NCBI GenBank assembly: GCA_964372855.1
Contig: CAYJRY010000004.1
Span: 1-47,992, forward strand
Source of the DNA: JACOXT01 sp964372855
GTDB lineage: Bacteria; Patescibacteriota; Microgenomatia; Levybacterales; UBA12049
Direction: 5' to 3'
Length of the DNA: 47,992 nucleotides
The position numbers were made by a program, and so were the translations under genes. Each line of letters begins with the position of its first letter. Position 1 is the stretch's first letter. The notes under the pieces are model-generated. The model was given only the letters and a program-made list of their open reading frames with translations. It was not told the DNA's origin and made no database searches. Positions 1 through 8,658 of the stretch are shown here, piece by piece.

Positions 1-62
1 GTACACCGGTAGTATGCTACCTTCCCAAGGTAGAGAAGCGAGTTCGATTCTCGTATCCCGCT
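1..62 (+). tRNA. tRNA-Gly (anticodon CCC), 5' end cut by window edge
   Basis: The anticodon stem 17-21/29-33 encloses a seven-base loop with CCC at 24-26. The T arm pairs 38-42 with 50-54 around the TTCGATT loop. The 3' acceptor strand is 55-61 with discriminator T62. The 5' acceptor strand lies before the window. No CCA is encoded after position 62, so CCA must be added enzymatically. Confidence 0.93.
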
Positions 63-212
63 CAAGAAAATCTATGAATAATTTTGACGAAATTACAGAT
101 AGAGCTTAATAAATAAAAAGAATTGATACCAGATTTCTTACAAAAATCTTCGAAAAGATAATACACTCCTATTCAATTTGCTATAGGATGTGAATTTTGA
201 TAAAATTGCCGA

Positions 213-968
213 ATGAGAGAGCTATTAAAAATAATACCAGATGCCGGTTCTGAATACGCAAATAAGATAGTAAGTAATAAGGACATTCTCAGAATAATTG
301 TGAATAACCGCACAGACGAAAGTGGCATTATTGGAAAAATAGTATCAAATATAGAAAAATTAAATTCCGACGAACAAGCAGGATTTATAAATACACTAAT
401 TGGACATATGTCTCTTGAGTTGTCAGGAGAAAATGGATTAGAAATTACAAATATGAGAGATGTGGCACTGGCAATTTTAGTAAATGAAACAAATGACGAT
501 GTATTTTTAAGAGAAGAATTTATCCCACTAGTTACCAAAAATATTACAGCTGTTTATGATTCATATACGATAGCTATAGGAGCTCAAGACCCACAAAATG
601 ATCCTTATGATGGATCAATAGGTGCCCTTCTTAAATTTGGTAAGGCTGTTGGAAAATATTTTTCTCAATTTCCCCAAATGACAAGAGGAGTTGTAAGGGA
701 GTGGGATATAGTACTAAATAAATTTCCAAATGGAGAATTAAAAGAATACATTAGTTCGGAAGTTAAAGCGATAGAAAAAAGAATGTCTAGAACCATCGAA
801 CTTGATGAACAAGTCGCGCAACTCAAAGCTGAAGGTAATACTATTGGTCAAATTGCTGAAATTATTGGAGTTAGTTATTATGTAATTAAATGCTCATTTT
901 CTCGCTTAAGAAAAAAGGCTAGAGAAGCTGAGGAAAATGGAACATCGAAAATTTCATTAATGAATTAA
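213..968 (+). CDS. Hypothetical protein with C-terminal helix-turn-helix
   Basis: This 251-residue protein is not recognised over its first 190 residues, which are acidic, predicted helical, and have no signal peptide or membrane segment. The last 50 residues read like a sigma-region-4 or resolvase-type helix-turn-helix: a helix around LKAEGNTIGQIAEIIGVS, then a basic helix with SRLRKKAREAE. A DNA-binding or regulatory role is inferred from that end only. No clear Shine-Dalgarno precedes the ATG. The 3' end overlaps the convergent MGMT-like gene by 4 bases. Confidence 0.7.
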   Translation: MRELLKIIPDAGSEYANKIVSNKDILRIIVNNRTDESGIIGKIVSNIEKLNSDEQAGFINTLIGHMSLELSGENGLEITNMRDVALAILVNETNDDVFLREEFIPLVTKNITAVYDSYTIAIGAQDPQNDPYDGSIGALLKFGKAVGKYFSQFPQMTRGVVREWDIVLNKFPNGELKEYISSEVKAIEKRMSRTIELDEQVAQLKAEGNTIGQIAEIIGVSYYVIKCSFSRLRKKAREAEENGTSKISLMN

Positions 969-1255
969 AAAGGAATTTTATAAAAATATTTTTTATCCAC
1001 TTTTCCGTTTATAATTTTAATTCCATCTTTTTCCAAAAGCTTCTTCTTAGCGGAAATTCCTCCATTCCCGCTGTAACCGTGAAGTTCTCCGTTTGAGGCA
1101 ACGACTTTGTAGCATGGATAATTAATTGGATCTTTGTTATTCGCCATTATTCTTCCAATTGCTCGGGGTGAAGTACCACAAGCTCTAGCCAATTCTTTAT
1201 AAGTGGTCACCTTTTCTTTAGGGATTTTTTTAAGAAGTAAAATCGCCTTGTGCAT
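965..1255 (-). CDS. MGMT-like O6-alkylguanine DNA alkyltransferase, minimal form
   Basis: This 96-residue protein matches the C-terminal DNA-binding/active-site domain of O6-methylguanine-DNA methyltransferases: the KVTTYKELA helix, the RAIGRIMANN helix with the arginine finger, and the active-site loop Y-P-C-Y-K-V with Cys48. The canonical motif is PCHRV, so the acceptor Cys is present while His-Arg is replaced by Tyr-Lys. Alkyltransferase-like (ATL) proteins lack the Cys, so this is more likely a true suicide alkyltransferase without the N-terminal domain. A TATAAT box (1264-1269 on the complement) lies 8 bases before the ATG, suggesting a leaderless transcript. It is convergent with the HTH gene. 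Confidence 0.88.
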   Translation of the reverse strand: MHKAILLLKKIPKEKVTTYKELARACGTSPRAIGRIMANNKDPINYPCYKVVASNGELHGYSGNGGISAKKKLLEKDGIKIINGKVDKKYFYKIPF

Positions 1256-1295
1256 ATTGTTGCATTATACATAAAAATGATATTAGATTATATAT

Positions 1296-4200
1296 ATGGG
1301 TGAAACTGGCGAAGCCATTTCTTCTTCAGCTGTTCAAGTCCTAGAAAAACCTTCAGTGCAAAAGGAGCAACCTGAATTTGTACCTGAACCAAAAAATGAT
1401 TTTGCTTCAAGACTCAAAGAATTAAGAGAAAAAAGTCAAAAAACCGCACAAGAATTATCTAATCAATTCTATCAAAGTAATTCCACGAAAGTGGAGGTTT
1501 CTAAAACCACAAATGACGAACAAAGAAAGTTGAATCTCTTAAAAAGAATTAGAAAGCTTCTAGGTAGAGAAGAAACTAAGAGAGAAGATAAAGAAGTAAC
1601 AAAACAAGAAACAACAAGTTCTCCAACTCAACAAGAAATTCTATTTACCAAAGTTGCTCAGGAAGTTCAATCTATTATTGCTCATTACGAAATGTTAGCG
1701 CAAGAAATACTTGAAGACGGAACAATTCCTAAAGATATAATAACAAAGTATATTCAACTTATAATAAAACCTGAACTGGGCGAAAAGACAAAAAATCCTC
1801 AAGAAGCTAAAAAAAAGGAAGAATTTTTTTTTAAAGTATTAAATAACTATATTGACCACAGAGACGAACCGGAGCCCAAAAAAGAACAATATTTACGAAA
1901 TCTTAAAGATACTTCTATGTATAATAACGTAAGTTGGCTTCTTGGGCCGATTATACAAAACTGGGATAACGAAATTATTAAGGTTTTTGTTGCCAGAATA
2001 GCTGCGGAAGAAATCTCCTCAATTAAAAAGTCAGTTGAATCTCGTTTACTCGGTGATAACTACTGGGACTTGAAGAATAAGCTTACAAACCTAATCTACA
2101 CAGAAATATATCCAAACCCAAGTTACTCGTGGAAAGACACAATGACATTTAAAGGACAAGTATACCAGGAATTTGAAGGGTATGAGATGGGAATACGAGT
2201 ACACAAAGATATAACTTTTTGGCAAGCAGTAAAAAACTCAAGTAAAGTTAATGAATTATTTAGCGACGAAGTACAAAAACAGGACCGAAAACATTATGAC
2301 ACTTTACTCAATGAATCTTTAGATCCAGTGGGTACTGGAGCTATTAATAAATTAAGGTATTACCCAACACCAGACGCGATTAGAAATTTAGTTTTATTAG
2401 CGGGAGAGTCTTTCCCAAGCGAACGATCCCGTGAAGCGGGAAATACCTTAAGATATCTAAGTGAAAAAGCTGAATGGAAAAATATCTTAGATAAAGCTGA
2501 TAATGTTTATCCAGAGTTAAAAACCTTTAGAGTCGTTCTTGAAACAATTGGTTCATTAAGAGATGACGAATATGGATACTACGATGAAATACATGAGTCT
2601 ATCCAGGATTTTGCATTACTAACATATACCAACGAAACAATAGACCCTAAATTAAAAAAAATAGCTGCCCAAGCTCTATCGATTGAGTCTATCTTGCAAA
2701 TCATAACTAAAAGAGGACTTATAAGAAATATTGATATTGAGATATTTAAAGAAGCTAGTACCTTGATTCAGGGTTCTATAAGATTCGAATTAAGAAAAAT
2801 GCTTTTTGAACTTATGCAGGCTGAAAAAGAGAAAGAAGCAAAAAAAGAATGGGATGCGAGGTTGGAAAAAATTAGAAAGTTTGAAATACTGGCAAAAACA
2901 ATGATAAACAACCAAGCAAATCCTCAAGCTTTAGATTACCTTCAAAGCAATTTGGTTTTGCAAAAATTACATGATCTATCTTTGGAATCTAAAAATATCG
3001 AAATATTTTTGAAAGCTTATCAGACAATACCATCGCTAACTAATAATTATGGAGTTCTTAGTGAATTTTGTAAGCAATTTGTCGATCAGGAAACTATCCA
3101 ATTTTTTTCTAATATGTGCAATACTTACGACACTTTAACATATCAACTTGTACAAACACTTCAAGCAGTTGGCGAATCAAAACTTACCAAGCAAAGAGCT
3201 CTTGAGCTTCCAATTATAGCAAGTGATGTTGTATCAAGTAATTTTTTTGATTTGGCTCTAATATTTCCCGATACTTTCCTTGCGACTGATCAAGATATTC
3301 AATTCTTTAGAGATATGACTGCTAATTATTCCAACCGACAGGATATCGCAACTGCAGCAAGATCTCTTAAAGACAACCATATAAGTCGAGAACTAGCTCT
3401 TGCTTTTCCAAAAGTGGCAAGTGCTTTGATGGTTGAAAAAATGAGAGAAACCAGAGACTTCATTTTAAATAATTCAAATACACTATTAAAAGATATATCT
3501 GATATCAAGTTTCTAAACACACTTGTTGGTGAATTTGGAAACAAATCATATCAAGTGATTAGAGATTATCAAAAATGTCTTACCGATTCAGTTATCTCAA
3601 CCAAGGAAAAAGAGCTATTTCTTGAATTTGCAAAACAATTTAGAGCGATATCCCCAACCACCATCAAAGGATATAAGGAAGCAAAGCAGCGAGGATATGA
3701 GAAAGTCTATGTTGCTCAGTTGAAATCTTTAGCTGAAAAAATGACTGGTTCCTCACTAATCACAGATGAAGAAAGAAATAGACCTTACTACAAAGATTTA
3801 TTGAGACATGTATATCCCAATAATAGCGGAAATTGGACTAATTATGAGAATAATGATACTTGCACGGATAGAAATAAGGATATAGCGGGTTTTAAGATCG
3901 AACCTAGATATGAAATAGATCTTTTAACACAGAGCGAAATACGAATTAAAGAAGGCGAATCTCCAGATGATTCAGTCAAAGACGAAGTACAAAGACCAAT
4001 TTTGGAAGTAGCTGATAAATTGAATCAACTAGGACATGATAAAAATAAAATAAACGAAGCATTTAATGAAGAAATTGACAGGACTTTGAAAGAAATCTTA
4101 GAAAAAGGAGGAATTGAAGGTTTAGATGTTAATTCTCTTTCTTCACCAGATGAAAAGTTATTCTTGATTCTTACTGATTCTATCTATGGGACAAGATCAA

Positions 4201-5459
4201 CAAATCCAAATACCATAAAAAGATTATTTATTACCTACGAATTTGCGAATTTTGAAGATATAAGTGACTATATAACCGGTACGAGAGATAGAGTTAGCAG
4301 GGCAAATAACCAAGACTATGCACTTCTTTGCGAGATTGGAGCATTTTATTCAGATCGAATCAAAGAGGTTAACCGAAGACTTGTTGAGATGGCATGGAGA
4401 AATCCTGCAATATCAAATCTTATGCCGCACTATTTTAGAAAGCTATCTCAAGATGCTCAACTCGCACAACAAAATGATTTAATAAATAGGCTGCGAATAG
4501 ATAAACTAGGGCCTTCGGAAACTTTCTTAAAGCAAGCAGCTAGGATACTTGAAAAAAGAAGGGGCAGAAAATATGAATTAGATGAAGTAAGAGAAATAAT
4601 AGGGCGTTATGAAGGAATTACTAAGGGATTACAAAAACAAGCCTCAACTTCTAGTAATCCACAGACTAGAGCATTTTATGGACAACTTAGATCACAAAGG
4701 GAAAAAACTCTAGAAGCTTTACGAATAATTAACGGAGAAGAAATTGATCCTAAAAATATTCATTTGGGCGAGATTGACCTTCAGCAAGTCTTAAAAACTG
4801 AAAAAGATATAAAAGAAGGAAGATATGATGAGGATGAATTCGCTAGCTATACTACTCAAAGACTTATAGATATTTTTGAAGAAGAAAGAGATAAAATCAC
4901 TGCGGAACTTAGTAAATTTGAGTCTATTTCAGGAAAACAAAGAGAAGTTCTATATGCTTATATAACCAAAAGCAAAGAAAGTGCCAACGCGAGAATGGTT
5001 GGAGGTGTATGTGTTGCTGGCGATAACCCCGCCAAGAGCCTAGATAAAAACATGTGGGATATGCCAAATTACCTCCAACTGGTATTTCAGGAATCAGATA
5101 CGTTGCAGTGTCAAGGAGTTATTCTATTGCATCACTTCCGTCAGGATGGAAAAGGAGTGCTTGCTGCGTCACTTAATCCTTCAAGTACATATTTATACTC
5201 AGTTGATGAGTCAGCACTTTTTAAGGGCATTATGACCATCCTTGAGCAATTTGCTGATAAAAATGTATTCGATATGATTGTTTTTTCTAAAAATAAATCT
5301 ATAAGAACAAACAGAACTGGTGGTGAATTTGAAAGATCTCTTGATGAAAGAATTGCTAAGGTGGATAAAACTTTTAAATTCGATTCTCCTCAGCAATTTT
5401 CGTACAATCCAAATTATCAACTTCAAGACATGGATGTTGTCTGGGAGAAAAAAACTTAA
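1296..5459 (+). CDS. Very large (1387 aa) cytoplasmic protein of unknown function
   Basis: I do not recognise this protein. It has no signal peptide or membrane segment. The first 120 residues are polar and low in complexity. Residues about 120-1230 are almost entirely predicted helix, rich in Lys, Glu and Leu, with no motif I can name. The last 150 residues (from about ARMVGGVCVAGDNP) differ: a compact alpha/beta-looking domain with Cys, His-His (ILLHHFRQDG) and an NRTGGEF motif, which could be the functional domain on a long helical scaffold. The ATG follows an AT-rich TATATA stretch without Shine-Dalgarno. It is a single gene between the MGMT-like gene and pyrG, with no operon partner. Confidence 0.85.
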   Translation: MGETGEAISSSAVQVLEKPSVQKEQPEFVPEPKNDFASRLKELREKSQKTAQELSNQFYQSNSTKVEVSKTTNDEQRKLNLLKRIRKLLGREETKREDKEVTKQETTSSPTQQEILFTKVAQEVQSIIAHYEMLAQEILEDGTIPKDIITKYIQLIIKPELGEKTKNPQEAKKKEEFFFKVLNNYIDHRDEPEPKKEQYLRNLKDTSMYNNVSWLLGPIIQNWDNEIIKVFVARIAAEEISSIKKSVESRLLGDNYWDLKNKLTNLIYTEIYPNPSYSWKDTMTFKGQVYQEFEGYEMGIRVHKDITFWQAVKNSSKVNELFSDEVQKQDRKHYDTLLNESLDPVGTGAINKLRYYPTPDAIRNLVLLAGESFPSERSREAGNTLRYLSEKAEWKNILDKADNVYPELKTFRVVLETIGSLRDDEYGYYDEIHESIQDFALLTYTNETIDPKLKKIAAQALSIESILQIITKRGLIRNIDIEIFKEASTLIQGSIRFELRKMLFELMQAEKEKEAKKEWDARLEKIRKFEILAKTMINNQANPQALDYLQSNLVLQKLHDLSLESKNIEIFLKAYQTIPSLTNNYGVLSEFCKQFVDQETIQFFSNMCNTYDTLTYQLVQTLQAVGESKLTKQRALELPIIASDVVSSNFFDLALIFPDTFLATDQDIQFFRDMTANYSNRQDIATAARSLKDNHISRELALAFPKVASALMVEKMRETRDFILNNSNTLLKDISDIKFLNTLVGEFGNKSYQVIRDYQKCLTDSVISTKEKELFLEFAKQFRAISPTTIKGYKEAKQRGYEKVYVAQLKSLAEKMTGSSLITDEERNRPYYKDLLRHVYPNNSGNWTNYENNDTCTDRNKDIAGFKIEPRYEIDLLTQSEIRIKEGESPDDSVKDEVQRPILEVADKLNQLGHDKNKINEAFNEEIDRTLKEILEKGGIEGLDVNSLSSPDEKLFLILTDSIYGTRSTNPNTIKRLFITYEFANFEDISDYITGTRDRVSRANNQDYALLCEIGAFYSDRIKEVNRRLVEMAWRNPAISNLMPHYFRKLSQDAQLAQQNDLINRLRIDKLGPSETFLKQAARILEKRRGRKYELDEVREIIGRYEGITKGLQKQASTSSNPQTRAFYGQLRSQREKTLEALRIINGEEIDPKNIHLGEIDLQQVLKTEKDIKEGRYDEDEFASYTTQRLIDIFEEERDKITAELSKFESISGKQREVLYAYITKSKESANARMVGGVCVAGDNPAKSLDKNMWDMPNYLQLVFQESDTLQCQGVILLHHFRQDGKGVLAASLNPSSTYLYSVDESALFKGIMTILEQFADKNVFDMIVFSKNKSIRTNRTGGEFERSLDERIAKVDKTFKFDSPQQFSYNPNYQLQDMDVVWEKKT

Positions 5460-5496
5460 ATAATAATTCCGTATGTATTCAGTTTTGCCGACAAGT

Positions 5497-5564
5497 TGTC
5501 ATACTGAGGCTACAAAGTAGCCGTGAGAATCCCATCGAGATTTCTTGCTGCGTTCGAAATGACA
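5497..5564. repeat. Intergenic palindromic element with TGTCAT/ATGACA ends
   Basis: A 68-bp element between the 1387-residue gene and pyrG starts with TGTCAT (5497-5502) and ends with the inverted ATGACA (5559-5564). Its interior includes GGCTAC-AAA-GTAGCC, a perfect short hairpin at 5508-5522. Short elements with TGTCAT/ATGACA termini and interior CTGAG...TCGAAATGACA are common dispersed intergenic repeats in many bacterial genomes. Only this copy is clear in the window, so repeat status rests on that general knowledge. Confidence 0.55.
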
Positions 5565-5603
5565 GTTACATTGGGAAGAAATGAATAATTACTTTTTTCC
5601 TAG

Positions 5604-5637
5604 TTGACGGGAAAATGTTGTTTTGGTAATATGAATC
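5604..5637 (+). promoter_or_regulatory. pyrG promoter, transcript starting at or next to the GTG
   Basis: TTGACG (5604-5609), a 17-base spacer and TAATAT (5627-5632) form a good sigma-70-type promoter. The GTG start of pyrG is only 5 bases after the -10 box, so transcription should begin at or next to the start codon. This supports the GTG choice over the out-of-frame ATG at 5631. Confidence 0.65.
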
Positions 5638-7287
5638 GTGCACACTAAATACATATTTGTCTCAGGAGGAGTAATATCTGGAATAGGTAAAGGGACTACA
5701 GCTGCCTCGATATCTTTTCTTCTCAAATCTGCAGGATATAAAGTCGCTCCGATCAAATTTGAAGGATATTTAAATATTGACGCTGGGACTATAAACCCTA
5801 TAGAACATGGGGATCCATTTTTGTGCGAAGATGGGACTGAGGCTGATATGGATCTAGGATCGTATGAGAAATTTTTGGATGAGGATATGGGCAGAGATAA
5901 CTTTGTCACTATGGGGCAGATTTACCAGCAAATAATAGATAAGGAGAGAAAATTTGAATTCAACGGAGAAGATGTAGAAGCAATACATATAAGCAGTGAA
6001 ATTATTGATCGGATTAAAAGTGTTGCAAAGAAAAAACAAGCTGATATTGTCGTAATAGAGCTCGGAGGAACAGCAGGGGAATATTGGAATGTTTTTTTCT
6101 ATGAGGCTTCAAGAATATTATCTCTTAAAAATCCTGGAGATGTGATTCATGTCCACGTAAGTTATCTACCAACCCCTACTCATTTGGGTGAACCCAAAAC
6201 CAAACCTACTCAACTTTCTGTTCGAACATTAAATTCTTTGGGAATTCAGCCTGATTTTATTGTGGCAAGAAGTGAAAAGTATTTTGACCAAAGAAGAAGA
6301 GAAAGATTTGCGTTATTTTGCAACATGAAATCCGAAGATATAATTTCTGCGCCTGATGTTTCAACAGTTTATGAACTGCCTCTTATTCTTCATGATCAAG
6401 ATTTAGATAAGAAAATATTAAAGAAATTGGGCTTAAGTATAACAACACCAAAATTACAAGAATGGAAATCTTTTATAGAAAATGTCAAAAAACCTAAGAA
6501 GAAAGTAATAGAAATTACGATTGTTGGAAAATACTTTGGAACAGGTGATTATCAAATTAGAGACTCTTATGCTGCATTATTTGATGCAATAGACCATGCA
6601 GCTTGGAGATTAGACGTTGGTGTAAAAACTCGATGGGTGAGTGCGCAAAGATTAGAAACAGATGATCCAAATATTGTAATTGGAAAAACAGATGGAATAA
6701 TTGTGCCAATTGGTTGGGGAGAAAGAGGCGCAGAAGGAATGATCAAAGCAGCATCTTTTGCAAGAGAAAGTAAAATTCCATATTTAGGGCTTTGTTATGG
6801 CATGCAGCTAGCAACAATTGCATACGCTCGGGATATTTTGGGCTGGCATGATGCGAATACTACTGAAAATGATCCAAAAACCAAACATCCAATAATTACT
6901 CTTATGCCAAAGCAGAATAAATTTATGAAAAAAAGAGTATATGGAGGAACAATGAGACTTGGAGGATGGCAAGCAAAAGTTTCGAAAAATACTATTTCTT
7001 ATGATTTATATTACAAGTCTAACAAATTTATAGATGATAACAAAAGAATAACATCTGAGAGACATAGACACAGATATGAATTTAACAACAAATTTACTTC
7101 TGATTTTGAGAAAAAAGGATTTGTTTTTGCTGCAAGGTCTGTCGATGAGAGTTTAGTTGAAATAATTGAGCTACCTAAATCTATTCATCCTTTTTATCTC
7201 GGAACTCAGGGGCACCCTGAATACAAAAGTAGACCTCTAAAGCCCCATCCTATTTTTTTAGGATTTATTGAAGCATGTATGGTATAA
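5638..7287 (+). CDS. pyrG: CTP synthase
   Basis: CTP synthase aminates UTP to CTP with ATP and glutamine. The 549-residue protein has the N-terminal synthetase domain (P-loop GGVISGIGKGTTAAS; the acidic CEDGTEADMDLG segment; UTP-site TKPTQLSV) and a class I glutaminase domain with nucleophile Cys386 (GLCYGMQ) and His526/Glu528 (GHPE). Length is normal. The conserved G-G-T-V-G-D-I-E-S-x-P-F loop of the synthetase site reads GGTAGEYWNVFF here, a clear divergence in an otherwise intact enzyme. The gene starts with GTG, has its own promoter, and leads directly into rplS, whose -10 box overlaps the pyrG stop. Confidence 0.95.
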   Translation: MHTKYIFVSGGVISGIGKGTTAASISFLLKSAGYKVAPIKFEGYLNIDAGTINPIEHGDPFLCEDGTEADMDLGSYEKFLDEDMGRDNFVTMGQIYQQIIDKERKFEFNGEDVEAIHISSEIIDRIKSVAKKKQADIVVIELGGTAGEYWNVFFYEASRILSLKNPGDVIHVHVSYLPTPTHLGEPKTKPTQLSVRTLNSLGIQPDFIVARSEKYFDQRRRERFALFCNMKSEDIISAPDVSTVYELPLILHDQDLDKKILKKLGLSITTPKLQEWKSFIENVKKPKKKVIEITIVGKYFGTGDYQIRDSYAALFDAIDHAAWRLDVGVKTRWVSAQRLETDDPNIVIGKTDGIIVPIGWGERGAEGMIKAASFARESKIPYLGLCYGMQLATIAYARDILGWHDANTTENDPKTKHPIITLMPKQNKFMKKRVYGGTMRLGGWQAKVSKNTISYDLYYKSNKFIDDNKRITSERHRHRYEFNNKFTSDFEKKGFVFAARSVDESLVEIIELPKSIHPFYLGTQGHPEYKSRPLKPHPIFLGFIEACMV

Positions 7288-7294
7288 TAATGAT

Positions 7295-7585
7295 ATGATT
7301 CAAGCAATTAATTTTTCTCCTGGAGACATAGTCAAAGTATCAGAAAGAATTAAGGAAGGAGATAAAAGTAGAGTTCAAGTTTTTAAGGGTGAGGTACTGG
7401 GATTTAAAGGTAGAGGGGAAAACAGGAGTTTTAGAATTATGAAGATAGTTTCGGGAGTTGGAGTTGAAAAAATTTATCCAATATACTCGCCAAATGTAGA
7501 AAAAATTGTAGTTAAAGCCCACCCCAAAAATAAAGTTAGACGTGCAAAACTTTATTACAAACGTCTTCCGAAAATAAATCCTTAA
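7295..7585 (+). CDS. rplS: Large ribosomal subunit protein bL19
   Basis: This 96-residue protein matches bL19: the FSPGDIVKV beta-barrel start, RVQVFKGEVLGFKGRG, the GVGVEKIYPIYSPNVEKI core and the C-terminal KVRRAKLYYKR. It is about 20 residues shorter than many homologues, trimmed at the C terminus. I chose the ATG at 7295 over an in-frame TTG at 7268, because the TTG lies inside pyrG and the protein then begins at the normal bL19 N terminus. TATAAT at 7283-7288 sits 6 bases before this ATG, so a leaderless mRNA is likely in addition to read-through from pyrG. Confidence 0.95.
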   Translation: MIQAINFSPGDIVKVSERIKEGDKSRVQVFKGEVLGFKGRGENRSFRIMKIVSGVGVEKIYPIYSPNVEKIVVKAHPKNKVRRAKLYYKRLPKINP

Positions 7586-7966
7586 GTGAAAGTTTATAAT
7601 CCAATTGCTAAATTTGGAGAAGACAAGGCTTGCGAATACCTCAAAGCAAAAGGATATCAAATTATTGAAAGGAATTTCAGACGCGGTTATGGTGAGATAG
7701 ATATTATCGCTATTGAAGAAACGAAAAAAGATGGCAAAATTTTAGTTTTTGTTGAAGTAAAAACTAGAATCTCTTTTTACTTCGGTACACCACTTGAATC
7801 AATTACGTATAGGAAGCTAAAAGAACTAATTAAAACAGCCCAATTTTACAAAATGATCCATCCCAAGCTTCCTGATAGCCTCAGAATTGATGCAATTGGA
7901 GTTACCTTGCTAAGTCCAAATAAAGTGGGAAAAATAGAGTATTTAAAGAATATAAGTGGGTTTTAA
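7586..7966 (+). CDS. yraN: YraN/UPF0102 family endonuclease-like protein
   Basis: This 126-residue protein carries the UPF0102 pattern: N-terminal GEDKACEYLKAKGYQIIERNFR, then GEIDIIA and the VFVEVKTR strand. These E, D and E-x-K residues form the restriction-endonuclease-like active site of the family. The cellular role of YraN is not settled; a nucleic-acid processing function is assumed. The GTG start immediately follows the rplS stop with no gap, indicating translational coupling, and yraN lies next to rplS in many bacteria. Confidence 0.92.
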   Translation: MKVYNPIAKFGEDKACEYLKAKGYQIIERNFRRGYGEIDIIAIEETKKDGKILVFVEVKTRISFYFGTPLESITYRKLKELIKTAQFYKMIHPKLPDSLRIDAIGVTLLSPNKVGKIEYLKNISGF

Positions 7967-7968
7967 AT

Positions 7969-8571
7969 TTATTCTTCTTGTGTTTCTCGCCTATTTGATT
8001 CTCGTAGTTTATTTATGCTTGCACTTGAGATTGTGGGAGAACCTGTCGCTTTTTCAAAAATCTGACCAACGCCTCCGAATCGTAATTTTTCTTCTCGTTT
8101 TAATTTTTCATTTCTCCATTCTGGATAAATTAAAGGCGGTTTGTAGTCTTTCACGCGATTAAAATTTTTATTTGGGCTTCCATTATTATAAAATTTTTGA
8201 CCTCTAGTTACATACTCTATATATTCAGCCCAAAATGGAATTTCTGATAACGCATCTAATACTTTCAACATCGATGACACATTTGCATCAGAGCGTCGTA
8301 ATCCACTCTTTTGATAACTAAATGCGAACCATACTAATTTTTCTAAAGGATACTGACTATTTTTATCTTGTCTAAAATGTGCCATCGCCATATAGGTTAT
8401 TGCTTTACGAACTTTGTCAGAATCTACATTCATAGCTTCACTTGCTTTTTCTATTACAGATTGAAAAGGTTCTTGATCGTAGAAATTTTGCCCCAACTCA
8501 AGTCTTGGAGGAACTTCTGTCTTATTAAGATTCTGTTTTTTACTTTCTTGAGCTTCTGTTCCTTCTGACAT
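7969..8571 (-). CDS. Hypothetical protein, 200 aa
   Basis: I do not recognise this protein. It is soluble, with a polar N-terminal tail of about 30 residues, a helical middle (VIEKASEAMNVDSDKVRKAI and following) and a basic, Ser-rich tail. No catalytic motif is visible. A TATAAT box on the complement at 8597-8602 lies 25 bases before the ATG. The 3' end is 2 bases from the yraN stop on the opposite strand. Confidence 0.75.
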   Translation of the reverse strand: MSEGTEAQESKKQNLNKTEVPPRLELGQNFYDQEPFQSVIEKASEAMNVDSDKVRKAITYMAMAHFRQDKNSQYPLEKLVWFAFSYQKSGLRRSDANVSSMLKVLDALSEIPFWAEYIEYVTRGQKFYNNGSPNKNFNRVKDYKPPLIYPEWRNEKLKREEKLRFGGVGQIFEKATGSPTISSASINKLRESNRRETQEE

Positions 8572-8615
8572 AATTTAAATAACTTTAATTATTTTTATTA
8601 TAACATCAAGAAGTA

Positions 8616-8631
8616 GTTCTTTACAAAGAAC
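8616..8631 (-). terminator. Perfect hairpin after uvrB, no T-tract
   Basis: GTTCTTT (8616-8622) and AAAGAAC (8625-8631) are perfectly complementary around a two-base centre. The hairpin lies just 3' of the uvrB stop, between it and the next minus-strand gene. No T-run follows, so a Rho-independent terminator is not certain; it may be an mRNA 3'-end hairpin. Confidence 0.35.
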
Positions 8632-8658
8632 ACCTGACGTTCCAAGTTCGAACAATAA

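Noticed and set aside
7268..7294. TTG at 7268 as rplS start
   Set aside because: It lies inside pyrG and adds nine residues with no counterpart in bL19; the ATG at 7295 follows a TATAAT box.
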